Shown here one piece after another: positions 6,371 to 12,371 of a stretch of DNA of 12,371 nucleotides (position 1 is its first letter; each line of letters starts with the position of its first letter). The stretch covers positions 1-12,371 of the forward strand of contig JANXWW010000250.1 in the NCBI GenBank assembly GCA_025350945.1, read 5' to 3'. Both the position numbers and the translations under genes were made by a program. Origin of the DNA: Burkholderiales bacterium (GTDB lineage: Bacteria > Pseudomonadota > Gammaproteobacteria > Burkholderiales > Usitatibacteraceae). The notes beneath the pieces are model-generated. The model saw only the letters and a program-made list of their open reading frames with translations. It ran no database searches and was not told the DNA's origin.

Positions 6371-7936
6371 TTATAAATTTTTACTGCTCATTTGTGCCGC
6401 AATGTGATCCGCTTGACGAATCGCCAAAGTCACAATAGTTAGTGTCGGATTCTCCGCGCCGCCGGTGGTGAATTGACTGCCATCGCTAATAAATAAATTG
6501 CTGATGTCATGCGTTTGCCCGAAGCTGTTGCACACGCTGGTTTTCGCATCCAGCCCCATGCGGCAGGTGCCGAGATTGTGCGTGGATGGATAAGGCGGCG
6601 TGCGGAACGTTTTAATCGCGCCTGCGGCCTTATAAACATTTTCACCTGCTGTGAATGCGTGATTGCGCATGGCCAGATCGTTGTCGTGGTCATCGAAATG
6701 CACATTCGGAATCGCGCTGCCCCATTTATCTTTTAAGTCTTTATGCAAGGTCACGCGATTGGTTTCGCGCGGCATATCTTCGCCCACAATCCACATGCCG
6801 GCGAGGTTCGCGTACTGCTCCATCCACCATGAAAATTCCGAGCCCCAGCCGCCTGGGTTCAGGAACGCGGCCATAAACGGCAGGCCGAGCGAAAGCGTTT
6901 CCATTTCATAGCCGCCGACAAATCCGCGCTTGGTGTTATTGCCTGCTTCATCACGAATAATCCCCGCCATCGTGGTGCCGCGATACATGTGCACCGGCTC
7001 TTTAAACGCGGCGTAGATTGATGCTGTTAAATGCCGCATGTAGTTACGGCCAACTTGGCCGGATGAATTGGCGAGCCCATCCGGGAATTTATTTGAAGCG
7101 GATAGCAATAGCAATCGTGGTGTTTCAATTGAATTTCCGGCCACACAAACCACGCGCGCTTTTTGCCGTTGCTCTTTGCCATCTTTATCGAAATAAATCA
7201 CGCCTGAAACTTTGCCCGCATCATTGTGCTCGATGCGCGTTACGTGCGAATCAGGCCGTAAATCAATGTTGCCGGTTTTTTCGGCGGCGGGTAGCTCGGT
7301 ATAAAGCGTGCTCCATTTCGCGCCGCTCTTGCAACCCTGAAAACAAAAACCAATTTGCATACAGCGGCCACGATCATGTCGCGGCACGCTATTGATCGCC
7401 ATATTGCCCGTGTGAACTTCCTTGTAGCCCAATTTTTTCGCGCCCGCATGCAGCACTTTGAAATTATTATTGCCCGGTAGACCGGGAATGCCGTTGGTGC
7501 GCGTCACCCCCATTTTGTCTTCGGCCTTCGCGTAGTAGGGCTCCAGATCTTTTAACGTGATCGGCCAATCCTGAAGATTCGCGCCCTTGAGATTTCCGTA
7601 GGTTGTTTTGGCTTTCATTTCATGCGCTTCAAGTCTGAGTGATGCGCCCGCCCAGTGGGTCGTGGTGCCGCCCACGGTTTTGCAAATCCATGTGGGCAAA
7701 TTCGGAAAATCTTTTGCCACGCGCCAGTTGCCGGAGGTGGTGCGATTATCGAGCCACGCCAATTGCGAAAATGATTTCCATTCATCGTTCAAAAATGTCG
7801 CGGGCGATTGCAGTGCGCCTGCTTCCAGCACAACAACTTTCACGCCTTTTTGACACAACTCATTCGCTAATGTGCCACCACCCGCGCCCGAACCAACAAT
7901 CACCACCACTGCTTCATCGTATCCAAACTTTGCCAT
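6371..7936 (-). CDS. GMC-family FAD-dependent dehydrogenase, large subunit
   Basis: A 521-residue flavoprotein of the glucose-methanol-choline family, closest in style to the large subunits of membrane gluconate/sorbitol/FAD-glucose dehydrogenases. The FAD dinucleotide motif GSGAGGG is at 15-21, the cofactor-contact region GGTTTHWAGASLR at 89-101, and the C-terminal catalytic pair is His453 (STHNLGTCRMG) and Asn496 (GGAENPTLT). Cysteines 192, 198 and 202 sit where FAD-glucose dehydrogenases carry an Fe-S cluster, though spacing differs. A GGAG ribosome-binding site supports the ATG at 7936. It starts 37 bases after the Tat-exported small subunit, the usual pairing, and has no signal of its own, so it is probably co-exported with that subunit. 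The substrate, a sugar, polyol or other alcohol, cannot be told. No cytochrome c subunit gene adjoins it. Confidence 0.9.
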   Translation of the reverse strand: MAKFGYDEAVVVIVGSGAGGGTLANELCQKGVKVVVLEAGALQSPATFLNDEWKSFSQLAWLDNRTTSGNWRVAKDFPNLPTWICKTVGGTTTHWAGASLRLEAHEMKAKTTYGNLKGANLQDWPITLKDLEPYYAKAEDKMGVTRTNGIPGLPGNNNFKVLHAGAKKLGYKEVHTGNMAINSVPRHDRGRCMQIGFCFQGCKSGAKWSTLYTELPAAEKTGNIDLRPDSHVTRIEHNDAGKVSGVIYFDKDGKEQRQKARVVCVAGNSIETPRLLLLSASNKFPDGLANSSGQVGRNYMRHLTASIYAAFKEPVHMYRGTTMAGIIRDEAGNNTKRGFVGGYEMETLSLGLPFMAAFLNPGGWGSEFSWWMEQYANLAGMWIVGEDMPRETNRVTLHKDLKDKWGSAIPNVHFDDHDNDLAMRNHAFTAGENVYKAAGAIKTFRTPPYPSTHNLGTCRMGLDAKTSVCNSFGQTHDISNLFISDGSQFTTGGAENPTLTIVTLAIRQADHIAAQMSSKNL

Positions 7937-7973
7937 GATCTATGTCTCCGAATTCGTTGAATGTGATTTCCAC

Positions 7974-8594
7974 TTAACCCATGTATGGTTCAGGGCTCGC
8001 CTCTTTGGAGGGCTCGGGCAACCATTTTAAATCCTGGAATCCACGCGTGATGTAGCCGCCTTTGTCCCACGACGAGCCGGGGTAGCCAAAGGCGGCATAA
8101 GCCATGTCGTTATCGTAGAGTGAGGTAATACATTTGCCGCGCACCGCATTGAAAAACGGCGTGCCTTCAATTGACTTGACCGCGACAAGTTTTGCGGCAT
8201 CATTGGCGTTGTCAAAATTTCCCTTGGCTGCTTTGTTCAGCGATGCGATGCCGTCTTTCAGCATAGCGACCGTCTTCGCATCTCCTGCGTCGAGATCCTT
8301 CGCTAACAGCGCGTAGACCGCATCAGGTAGTTTCGCGTGCGGATATAGCACGCGCCCCATTTTCATTAGCGTCGTGCCTTCAGCGGTGCTCAAAGTTTTG
8401 AGTTCAAGCGCCCATGCGGGTGAAGGTGCTAACGCGGCGAGTGTGCTGCCCATCGCGATACTGCCAAATAAAATTCCCGTGCCGCTCAGAAACTCACGGC
8501 GCGTGAGTGGCAGCAGTTGCTTGGTCACGGTGCCTTCAGTTTCCTCGCACTCACTGAGTGCAATGGTACTGTTTGCAATGGGGATAATCTTCAT
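7974..8594 (-). CDS. Tat-exported small subunit of the GMC dehydrogenase (gluconate 2-dehydrogenase subunit 3-like)
   Basis: A 206-residue partner protein. A twin-arginine signal TRREFLSGTG (31-40) is followed by a hydrophobic segment and a probable cleavage site after AWA (residue 62), leaving a mature chain of about 144 residues. The C-terminal WDKGGYITRGFQDLKWLPEP resembles gluconate 2-dehydrogenase subunit 3. In characterised relatives this subunit carries the folded flavoprotein across the membrane and helps it mature. About 30 residues precede the twin arginines, longer than usual. An in-frame GTG at 8528 would start closer to them, but the strong ribosome-binding site before 8594 favours the longer form. 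It is the first gene of the four-gene operon. Confidence 0.87.
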   Translation of the reverse strand: MKIIPIANSTIALSECEETEGTVTKQLLPLTRREFLSGTGILFGSIAMGSTLAALAPSPAWALELKTLSTAEGTTLMKMGRVLYPHAKLPDAVYALLAKDLDAGDAKTVAMLKDGIASLNKAAKGNFDNANDAAKLVAVKSIEGTPFFNAVRGKCITSLYDNDMAYAAFGYPGSSWDKGGYITRGFQDLKWLPEPSKEASPEPYMG

Positions 8595-8600
8595 GTCCTG

Positions 8601-8605
8601 CCTCC
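8601..8605 (-). promoter_or_regulatory. Ribosome-binding site that decides the small-subunit start
   Basis: The minus strand reads GGAGG, six bases before the ATG at 8594. This argues for the long N-terminus of the Tat-exported subunit over the internal GTG at 8528, which has only a GAAGG four bases before it. Confidence 0.7.
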
Positions 8606-8683
8606 GGGTTGAATCGTAAAAAGTAAAATCGTTTTAGCTTTTTATAATCATCGCTGAGGCCCGCAAAGACGCTGAAAGGGCAC

Positions 8684-8699
8684 AACGTAGTCATACGTT
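8684..8699. repeat. Inverted repeat AACGTA-GTCA-TACGTT upstream of the GMC operon
   Basis: A perfect 6-base-pair inverted repeat with a 4-base spacer, 90 to 105 bases upstream of the first operon gene and downstream of mutY. No T run follows it on the minus strand, so it is not a convincing mutY terminator. It could be an operator, perhaps for the operon's own ribbon-helix-helix protein, but this is only a positional guess. The rest of the 8595-8808 gap holds a TATAAA (minus strand, 8641-8646) without a good -35 at proper distance. Confidence 0.35.
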
Positions 8700-8808
8700 A
8701 TTCCTTTTTGTTGGAGTTTGGGTGTTAACGGGTTACATACTGCATGAATATTTTTCTTGTGCGGCGCAGCAGAGATGATTGCCGCTACGCGCACCGTTAT
8801 GCTCGCAT

Positions 8809-9882
8809 TTACGTTCGTATTTGCGTTTTCTGGTTCTGCGTTGTCAGTGCCAGTAATTGTAAAATCCGCTTCACCGGCGCGGGCACCGCAGCGCTTGGCG
8901 CGTCATCAATATTCACCCACATGATGCCGGGTTCCATCGCCATTGCAGGCCGCGTCGTAATGGCAATTTCCAGCGGATAAATCGACAGCGAATAATGGGT
9001 AAAGCCATGCGGAACAATATCCATTTCGCGAATGATGCGCGACTTAAATCCGAAACGTGTCTGCGTTTTTTCAATTGCATCGTCATTCATCGATACTTCT
9101 GGTAGCGACCACAGCCCGCCCCAGATTCCCGTCGGTGGCCGCTTTTCCAGCAGCACTTCACCACGATCAATAATCACCAGCATGCGCGTTTCTTTGTGCG
9201 GCACGTCGCGCTTGATACCTTTGCCTGGCAGTGCATCAATGCGGCCTGATTCAAGCGCCACACAGGTGCGCGCAACGGGGCACAGTAGGCAAGTCGGCTT
9301 CGTGCGAGTACACAAGGTTGAGCCCAAATCCATCAAGCCCTGCGTGTACGCTTCGATATTATTTTTCGGCAATATCGACTCTGCTTTTGTCCAAAGTGCG
9401 TCTTCAATCACTTTCGATTTCACGTCCCCCTCCACACCAAAATGCCGCGCGAATACGCGCTTCACATTGCCATCCAGAATCGCGCGGCGCTCGCCGAATG
9501 CGAACGCGCTGATCGCCGCCGCAGTGGAACGGCCAATGCCAGGCAGGGCGTAGATGTCGTCAAAATCTTTGGGGAAAATTCCCCCATGCAGCGCAACAAT
9601 TTGTTTTGCCGCGCGATGCAAGTTACGCGCCCGCGCGTAATAGCCCAAGCCCGCCCAATGCTGCATCACTTGATCGTCGGGCGCGTCAGCGAGTGTGGCA
9701 ATGGTCGGGAACGTATTAAGGAAGCGCTCGTAATACGGAATCACCGTGCCCACTTGTGTTTGCTGGAGCATAATTTCGGATAGCCAAACACGATACGCAT
9801 CGCGCGTGTTTTGCCACGGCAGGCCATGACGGCCATGTTGTTTTTGCCACGTAATAATTTGTGATGAGAATGATAGGGGCAT
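8809..9882 (-). CDS. mutY: A/G-specific adenine DNA glycosylase MutY
   Basis: MutY removes adenine mispaired with 8-oxoguanine, preventing G:C to T:A mutations after oxidative damage. The 357-residue product shows the catalytic Glu36 (SEIMLQQTQVG), the helix-hairpin-helix LPGIGRSTA (113-121), the catalytic Asp137 (ILDGNVKRVFARH) and a complete [4Fe-4S] ligand set Cys191-X6-Cys198-X2-Cys201-X5-Cys207. A C-terminal NUDIX-like domain for 8-oxoG recognition follows, from about 230 to 345 (KETRMLVIIDRGEVLLEKRP, GIWGGLWSLPE). Length is normal. No ribosome-binding site precedes the ATG at 9882, whose leader is short and AT-rich. The gene is divergent from rubrerythrin, and the OxyR-like site begins eight bases upstream of the start codon, so OxyR binding could also affect mutY. 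Confidence 0.97.
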   Translation of the reverse strand: MPLSFSSQIITWQKQHGRHGLPWQNTRDAYRVWLSEIMLQQTQVGTVIPYYERFLNTFPTIATLADAPDDQVMQHWAGLGYYARARNLHRAAKQIVALHGGIFPKDFDDIYALPGIGRSTAAAISAFAFGERRAILDGNVKRVFARHFGVEGDVKSKVIEDALWTKAESILPKNNIEAYTQGLMDLGSTLCTRTKPTCLLCPVARTCVALESGRIDALPGKGIKRDVPHKETRMLVIIDRGEVLLEKRPPTGIWGGLWSLPEVSMNDDAIEKTQTRFGFKSRIIREMDIVPHGFTHYSLSIYPLEIAITTRPAMAMEPGIMWVNIDDAPSAAVPAPVKRILQLLALTTQNQKTQIRT

Positions 9883-9890
9883 TTTTACTG

Positions 9891-9927
9891 ATAGTTAATA
9901 GCTATCGAAAGAATCGCTTTAATCAAT
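9891..9927. promoter_or_regulatory. OxyR-type binding site upstream of rubrerythrin
   Basis: The sequence reads ATAG-N7-CTAT-N7-ATCG-N7-CAAT, with exact seven-base spacings throughout. The OxyR consensus is ATAGnTnnnAnCTAT, seven bases, then the same again. The first half matches all ten defined positions, including the inner T (9896) and A (9900). The second matches eight of ten, including T (9918) and A (9922). It lies 80 bases upstream of the rubrerythrin ATG and its last base overlaps a possible -35 (TTGGCT), the arrangement usual for OxyR-activated promoters. I infer peroxide induction of rubrerythrin. Confidence 0.7.
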
Positions 9928-9956
9928 TGGCTGAATTATGACTTGCGGGCTAAACT
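9927..9956 (+). promoter_or_regulatory. Candidate activator-dependent promoter of rubrerythrin
   Basis: TTGGCT (9927-9932) and TAAACT (9951-9956) are separated by 18 bases. Each matches consensus at four of six positions, a weak promoter consistent with dependence on an activator bound just upstream. A second possible pair, TTGCGG (9943-9948) and TGTAAT (9965-9970) with 16 bases between, has a better -10 but a poorer -35. Only mapping of the start site could choose between them. Confidence 0.4.
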
Positions 9957-9996
9957 TCAAAAGCTGTAATTTGCCTAACTGTATTATCAACGTATT

Positions 9997-10001
9997 AGGA
10001 G
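9997..10001 (+). promoter_or_regulatory. Ribosome-binding site of rubrerythrin
   Basis: AGGAG, six bases before the ATG at 10008, gives a strong translation start and fixes the N-terminus of rubrerythrin. Confidence 0.8.
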
Positions 10002-10007
10002 ATTCAA

Positions 10008-10433
10008 ATGAAACTCAAAGGCACGAAGACTCACGACAACCTGAAAGCAGCATTTGCTGGCGAATCGCAGGCAAATCGTCGCTATTTATATTTCGCGAAC
10101 AAGGCTGACATTGAGGGTAATTCCGAAGTCGCCAACTTGTTCCGCAACACCGCCGAAGGCGAAACTGGCCACGCACACGGCCATCTGGATTATCTGGCGC
10201 ATGTGGGTGACCCGGCAACTGATTTGCCGATTGGTACGTCACTGAACAATCTGAAATCAGCCGTGGCGGGTGAGACGCACGAGTACACCGATATGTATCC
10301 TGGTATGGCGAAATCCGCGCGCGATGAAGGCTTTGACGAAATCGCTGATTGGTTTGAAACACTGGCAAAAGCAGAACGCTCACACGCGAATAAATTCCAG
10401 AAGGCGTTGGATGCATTGGCGGCAAATGTTTAA
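10008..10433 (+). CDS. Rubrerythrin (diiron domain only)
   Basis: Rubrerythrins are cytoplasmic diiron proteins that reduce hydrogen peroxide to water. The 141-residue product is a ferritin-like four-helix bundle with a full diiron ligand set: Glu19 (FAGESQANRRY), Glu52-X2-His55 (AEGETGHAH), Glu89 and Glu92 (AGETHEY), and Glu123-X2-His126 (AKAERSHANKF). It lacks the C-terminal rubredoxin domain (no cysteine at all) that supplies electrons in classical rubrerythrins, so an outside electron donor is needed. The next gene, an Fe-S protein, is the obvious candidate. An OxyR-like site upstream fits a peroxide-defence role. A small family member with a different oxidant remains possible. Confidence 0.93.
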   Translation: MKLKGTKTHDNLKAAFAGESQANRRYLYFANKADIEGNSEVANLFRNTAEGETGHAHGHLDYLAHVGDPATDLPIGTSLNNLKSAVAGETHEYTDMYPGMAKSARDEGFDEIADWFETLAKAERSHANKFQKALDALAANV

Positions 10434-10466
10434 TTTGTAAAGATGTTGTAGTTGCTGTTTTGTGCG

Positions 10467-10547
10467 GGGGCGGTGGAAATTTAGATGCAGTGCGTTGGCT
10501 TTGACCATCGACTCATTTCATGAACTCCATCGCCCCTTGTTTTTTAC
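10467..10547 (+). terminator. Long-stem terminator or attenuator between rubrerythrin and the Fe-S gene
   Basis: GGGGCGGTGG (10467-10476) can pair with CCATCGCCCC (10527-10536): ten base pairs, nine Watson-Crick and one G-U. The T-rich TTGTTTTTTAC follows directly. The 50-base intervening part can fold further, with AAAT (10477-10480) pairing ATTT (10515-10518) and GATG (10484-10487) pairing CATC (10506-10509). This looks like a Rho-independent terminator with a large branched loop, ending about 20 bases before the Fe-S gene. If it only partly stops transcription, rubrerythrin would be made in excess over the downstream genes. Confidence 0.5.
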
Positions 10548-10568
10548 TTTTTTTATGTAGAGCACACC

Positions 10569-11924
10569 ATGTCCCAACGCGAAGGCTCACTCGAAGCACC
10601 GACCCGCCACCCGATTGATTGGCAGAATCCTGATTTCTATAATATCGATGCGACCATCAAAGAGATGGAGCGCGTGTTCGATATTTGTCATGGCTGCCGA
10701 CGCTGCGTGTCGCTGTGCAATGCATTTCCGGTGATGTTTGATTTGATCGACGAGAGCCCGACGCTGGAAGTGGATGGCGTGCCGAAAGAAAAATATTGGG
10801 CGGTGGTGGATCAATGTTATTTGTGCGATGTTTGCTACATGACCAAATGCCCGTATGTGCCGCCGCACCCGTGGAATGTGGATTTCCCGCACTTGATGTT
10901 GCGGGCGAAAGCGATTCAATTTAAACAAGGCTCCCCCACCGCATTCCGTGACAACAACCTTTCTTCCACTGATCGTAACGGCAAGCTGGCGACGATTCCG
11001 GTTGTAGTGCAATTCGTCAACGCGACCGCGAAAATGCCTGCAATGCGCGCACTGGGCGAGAAGATGATGGGCGTAGACAAAAATGCATGGGTGCCTGAAT
11101 TTACCTCGAAAAAATTCCGCCCAAATGCAGCGCCAAGCAAAACCTATGAAGTGAAAGAAGGTAAACGTACTGCTGGAAAAGTCGCGATTTTTTCAACATG
11201 TTATGTGAACTACAACGAGCCTGGCATCGGTCACGATCTCATAAAAATTCTCGATCACAACGAAATCCCTTATGTGATTATCGAAAAAGAAGCGTGCTGC
11301 GGCATGCCCAAATTAGAGCTGGGTGATCTGGAGTCGGTCGCGAAATTAAAGGCGATCAATATTCCGCCGCTCGCGAAGCTGGCGAAAGAAGGCTATGCGA
11401 TTTTGACGCCGATCCCAAGCTGCACGCTGATGTTCAAACAAGAATTGCCGCTGATGTTTCCGAACGACAGCGATGTGCAGGCGGTAAAAGAAGCGATGTT
11501 TGATCCGTTTGAATATCTGGTTTCGCGGCAAAAAGATGGTTTGCTGAAAACAGATTTCTCAACATCCCTCGGCAAAGTTTCGTATCACATCCCTTGTCAT
11601 TCCCGCGTGCAAAATGTCGGCCAGAAAACGCGTGAAATGCTGGAGATGGTTCCCGATACGATGGTCACCACTGTGGAGCGCTGCTCAGGCCACGCGGGCA
11701 CCTGGGGCGTGAAAAAAGAATTTCACGAAACCGCGCTAAAGATTGGCAAGCCCGTGTTTCGACAAATGAATGATGCAGAGCCCGACTACATCAGCTCGGA
11801 TTGTCAGCTGGCGGCGCATCACATTGAGCAAGGCATTGTGCAGCTGAAAAAAGATAAACCATCCACTGCGAAAATCGCCCACCCGATTACGCTGGTTCGT
11901 AAAGCATACGGGCTTCCCGATTAA
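10569..11924 (+). CDS. GlpC-like Fe-S oxidoreductase with two [4Fe-4S] motifs and CCG domains
   Basis: A 451-residue protein related to GlpC and heterodisulfide reductase HdrB/D. Two ferredoxin-type clusters are predicted: Cys40/43/46/50 and Cys83/86/89/94, both CX2CX2CX3C. Two cysteine-rich CCG-type regions follow: Cys211, Cys243-Cys244-Gly, Cys285; and Cys343, Cys372-Ser373-Gly, Cys412. The second motif is CSG, so one canonical cysteine is missing. There is no membrane segment or signal peptide, so it is cytoplasmic. It lies between rubrerythrin and a DUF3501 gene, a set recurring in proteobacteria, and not beside glpA/glpB, so a glycerol-3-phosphate role is unlikely. An electron-transfer role toward rubrerythrin is inferred. 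Its ribosome-binding site is weak, and a terminator-like structure precedes it. Confidence 0.85.
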   Translation: MSQREGSLEAPTRHPIDWQNPDFYNIDATIKEMERVFDICHGCRRCVSLCNAFPVMFDLIDESPTLEVDGVPKEKYWAVVDQCYLCDVCYMTKCPYVPPHPWNVDFPHLMLRAKAIQFKQGSPTAFRDNNLSSTDRNGKLATIPVVVQFVNATAKMPAMRALGEKMMGVDKNAWVPEFTSKKFRPNAAPSKTYEVKEGKRTAGKVAIFSTCYVNYNEPGIGHDLIKILDHNEIPYVIIEKEACCGMPKLELGDLESVAKLKAINIPPLAKLAKEGYAILTPIPSCTLMFKQELPLMFPNDSDVQAVKEAMFDPFEYLVSRQKDGLLKTDFSTSLGKVSYHIPCHSRVQNVGQKTREMLEMVPDTMVTTVERCSGHAGTWGVKKEFHETALKIGKPVFRQMNDAEPDYISSDCQLAAHHIEQGIVQLKKDKPSTAKIAHPITLVRKAYGLPD

Positions 11925-11958
11925 AACCGGGAGCTAAATTTAATTAACTGGATAAATA

Positions 11959-12371
11959 ATGACCACCACCATGACAAAAATTACCCGTGAATCACTCATG
12001 TCGCTCGAAGCCTACGCCAAGGCGCGCCCTGAATTTCGCGTGAAAGCGATGGCGCATAAACGTTTGCGCACGGTGCATATCGGTGACCACGTGACCTTGC
12101 TGTTTGAAGATGAGATGACGATTCGCTACCAGGTTCAGGAAATTTTGCGCGTTGAAAAACAGTTTGAAGAGCAAGGTATTTTGGACGAGCTGGAAGCCTA
12201 CAATCCGCTAATTCCTAGTGGCCGAAATTTCAAGGCGACGATGATGATCGAATACGCGGATGAGGCTGAGCGCCGCGTCGCGCTCACGAAACTCAAGGGC
12301 ATTGAAGATAAAACCTGGGTGCAGGTGGAAGGCTCGAAAAAAGTTTATGCGATTGCCGATGAAGATCTGGA
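11959..12371 (+). CDS. DUF3501 family protein (cut by the window edge)
   Basis: An open frame from the ATG at 11959 runs off the window after 137 complete codons. It matches the DUF3501 family in character: MTKITRESLMSLEAYAKARPEF at the start, then KRLRTVHIGDHVTLLFEDEMTIRYQVQEILRVEK, the EQGILDELEAYNPLIPSG stretch and a later segment around MMIEYADEAERR. No signal, membrane segment or cysteine is visible. Function is unknown. It begins 34 bases after the Fe-S gene stop and is probably co-transcribed with it. An in-frame ATG at 11971 is a possible alternative start, and neither has a strong ribosome-binding site. Family assignment is from memory of these segments and of the conserved neighbourhood. 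Confidence 0.8.
   Translation, partial: MTTTMTKITRESLMSLEAYAKARPEFRVKAMAHKRLRTVHIGDHVTLLFEDEMTIRYQVQEILRVEKQFEEQGILDELEAYNPLIPSGRNFKATMMIEYADEAERRVALTKLKGIEDKTWVQVEGSKKVYAIADEDL

Noticed and set aside
8761..8785. GCGGC/GCCGC inverted repeat as the mutY terminator
   Set aside because: The five-base stem spans a 15-base loop and the minus-strand sequence after it is A-rich, not T-rich.
9032..9553. Plus-strand open frame of 173 codons inside mutY
   Set aside because: It is antisense to the conserved catalytic and Fe-S regions of MutY and has no ribosome-binding site or recognisable domain.

Overview
The window looks like a stretch of core chromosome from a betaproteobacterium, or a close gammaproteobacterial relative. 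Three things point there: the tRNA-Tyr, tRNA-Gly, tRNA-Thr, tuf order (the tyrU-glyT-thrT-tufB arrangement), the clustering of ffh with ypjD- and yfjD-type genes, and the character of the MutY and EF-Tu sequences. All three tRNAs encode their CCA ends. I see no insertion sequence, phage gene, CRISPR array or integration scar. No gene-free stretch exceeds 300 bases; the longest is the 214 bases between mutY and the Tat-exported subunit.

Layout. Positions 1-852 (minus strand) hold the translation operon: a sigma70-like promoter, tRNA-Tyr(GTA), tRNA-Gly(TCC), tRNA-Thr(GGT), a strongly structured 144-base leader, and the start of tuf, cut by the window edge. Positions 951-1691 (plus) encode an exported histidine phosphatase-fold protein. 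Positions 1706-3951 (minus) carry a CNNM/CBS/CorC membrane protein (YfjD type) and a CcsA/CcmC-like membrane protein (YpjD type). Positions 4071-5447 (plus) carry ffh, the SRP GTPase. Positions 5531-8594 (minus) form a probable four-gene operon: Tat-exported dehydrogenase small subunit, GMC flavoprotein, ribbon-helix-helix protein, glyoxalase I, then a candidate terminator. Positions 8809-9882 (minus) carry mutY.

Positions 10008-12371 (plus) hold rubrerythrin, a GlpC-like double-cluster Fe-S protein and a DUF3501 protein, the last cut by the window edge. I recognise this three-gene set as recurring in proteobacteria; its biochemical role is unclear to me. The divergent region between mutY and rubrerythrin carries a near-consensus OxyR-type site (ATAG-N7-CTAT-N7-ATCG-N7-CAAT), abutting a possible -35 element of the rubrerythrin promoter. 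This suggests a peroxide-responsive module in which rubrerythrin removes peroxide, the Fe-S protein may supply electrons, and the adjacent MutY repairs the mispairs that oxidised guanine leaves.

The two most interesting parts are this candidate OxyR-controlled rubrerythrin/Fe-S/DUF3501 module and the mutually exclusive hairpins between tRNA-Thr and tuf. The GMC operon is also unusual: it has no neighbouring cytochrome c subunit and includes a DNA-binding protein and a glyoxalase.
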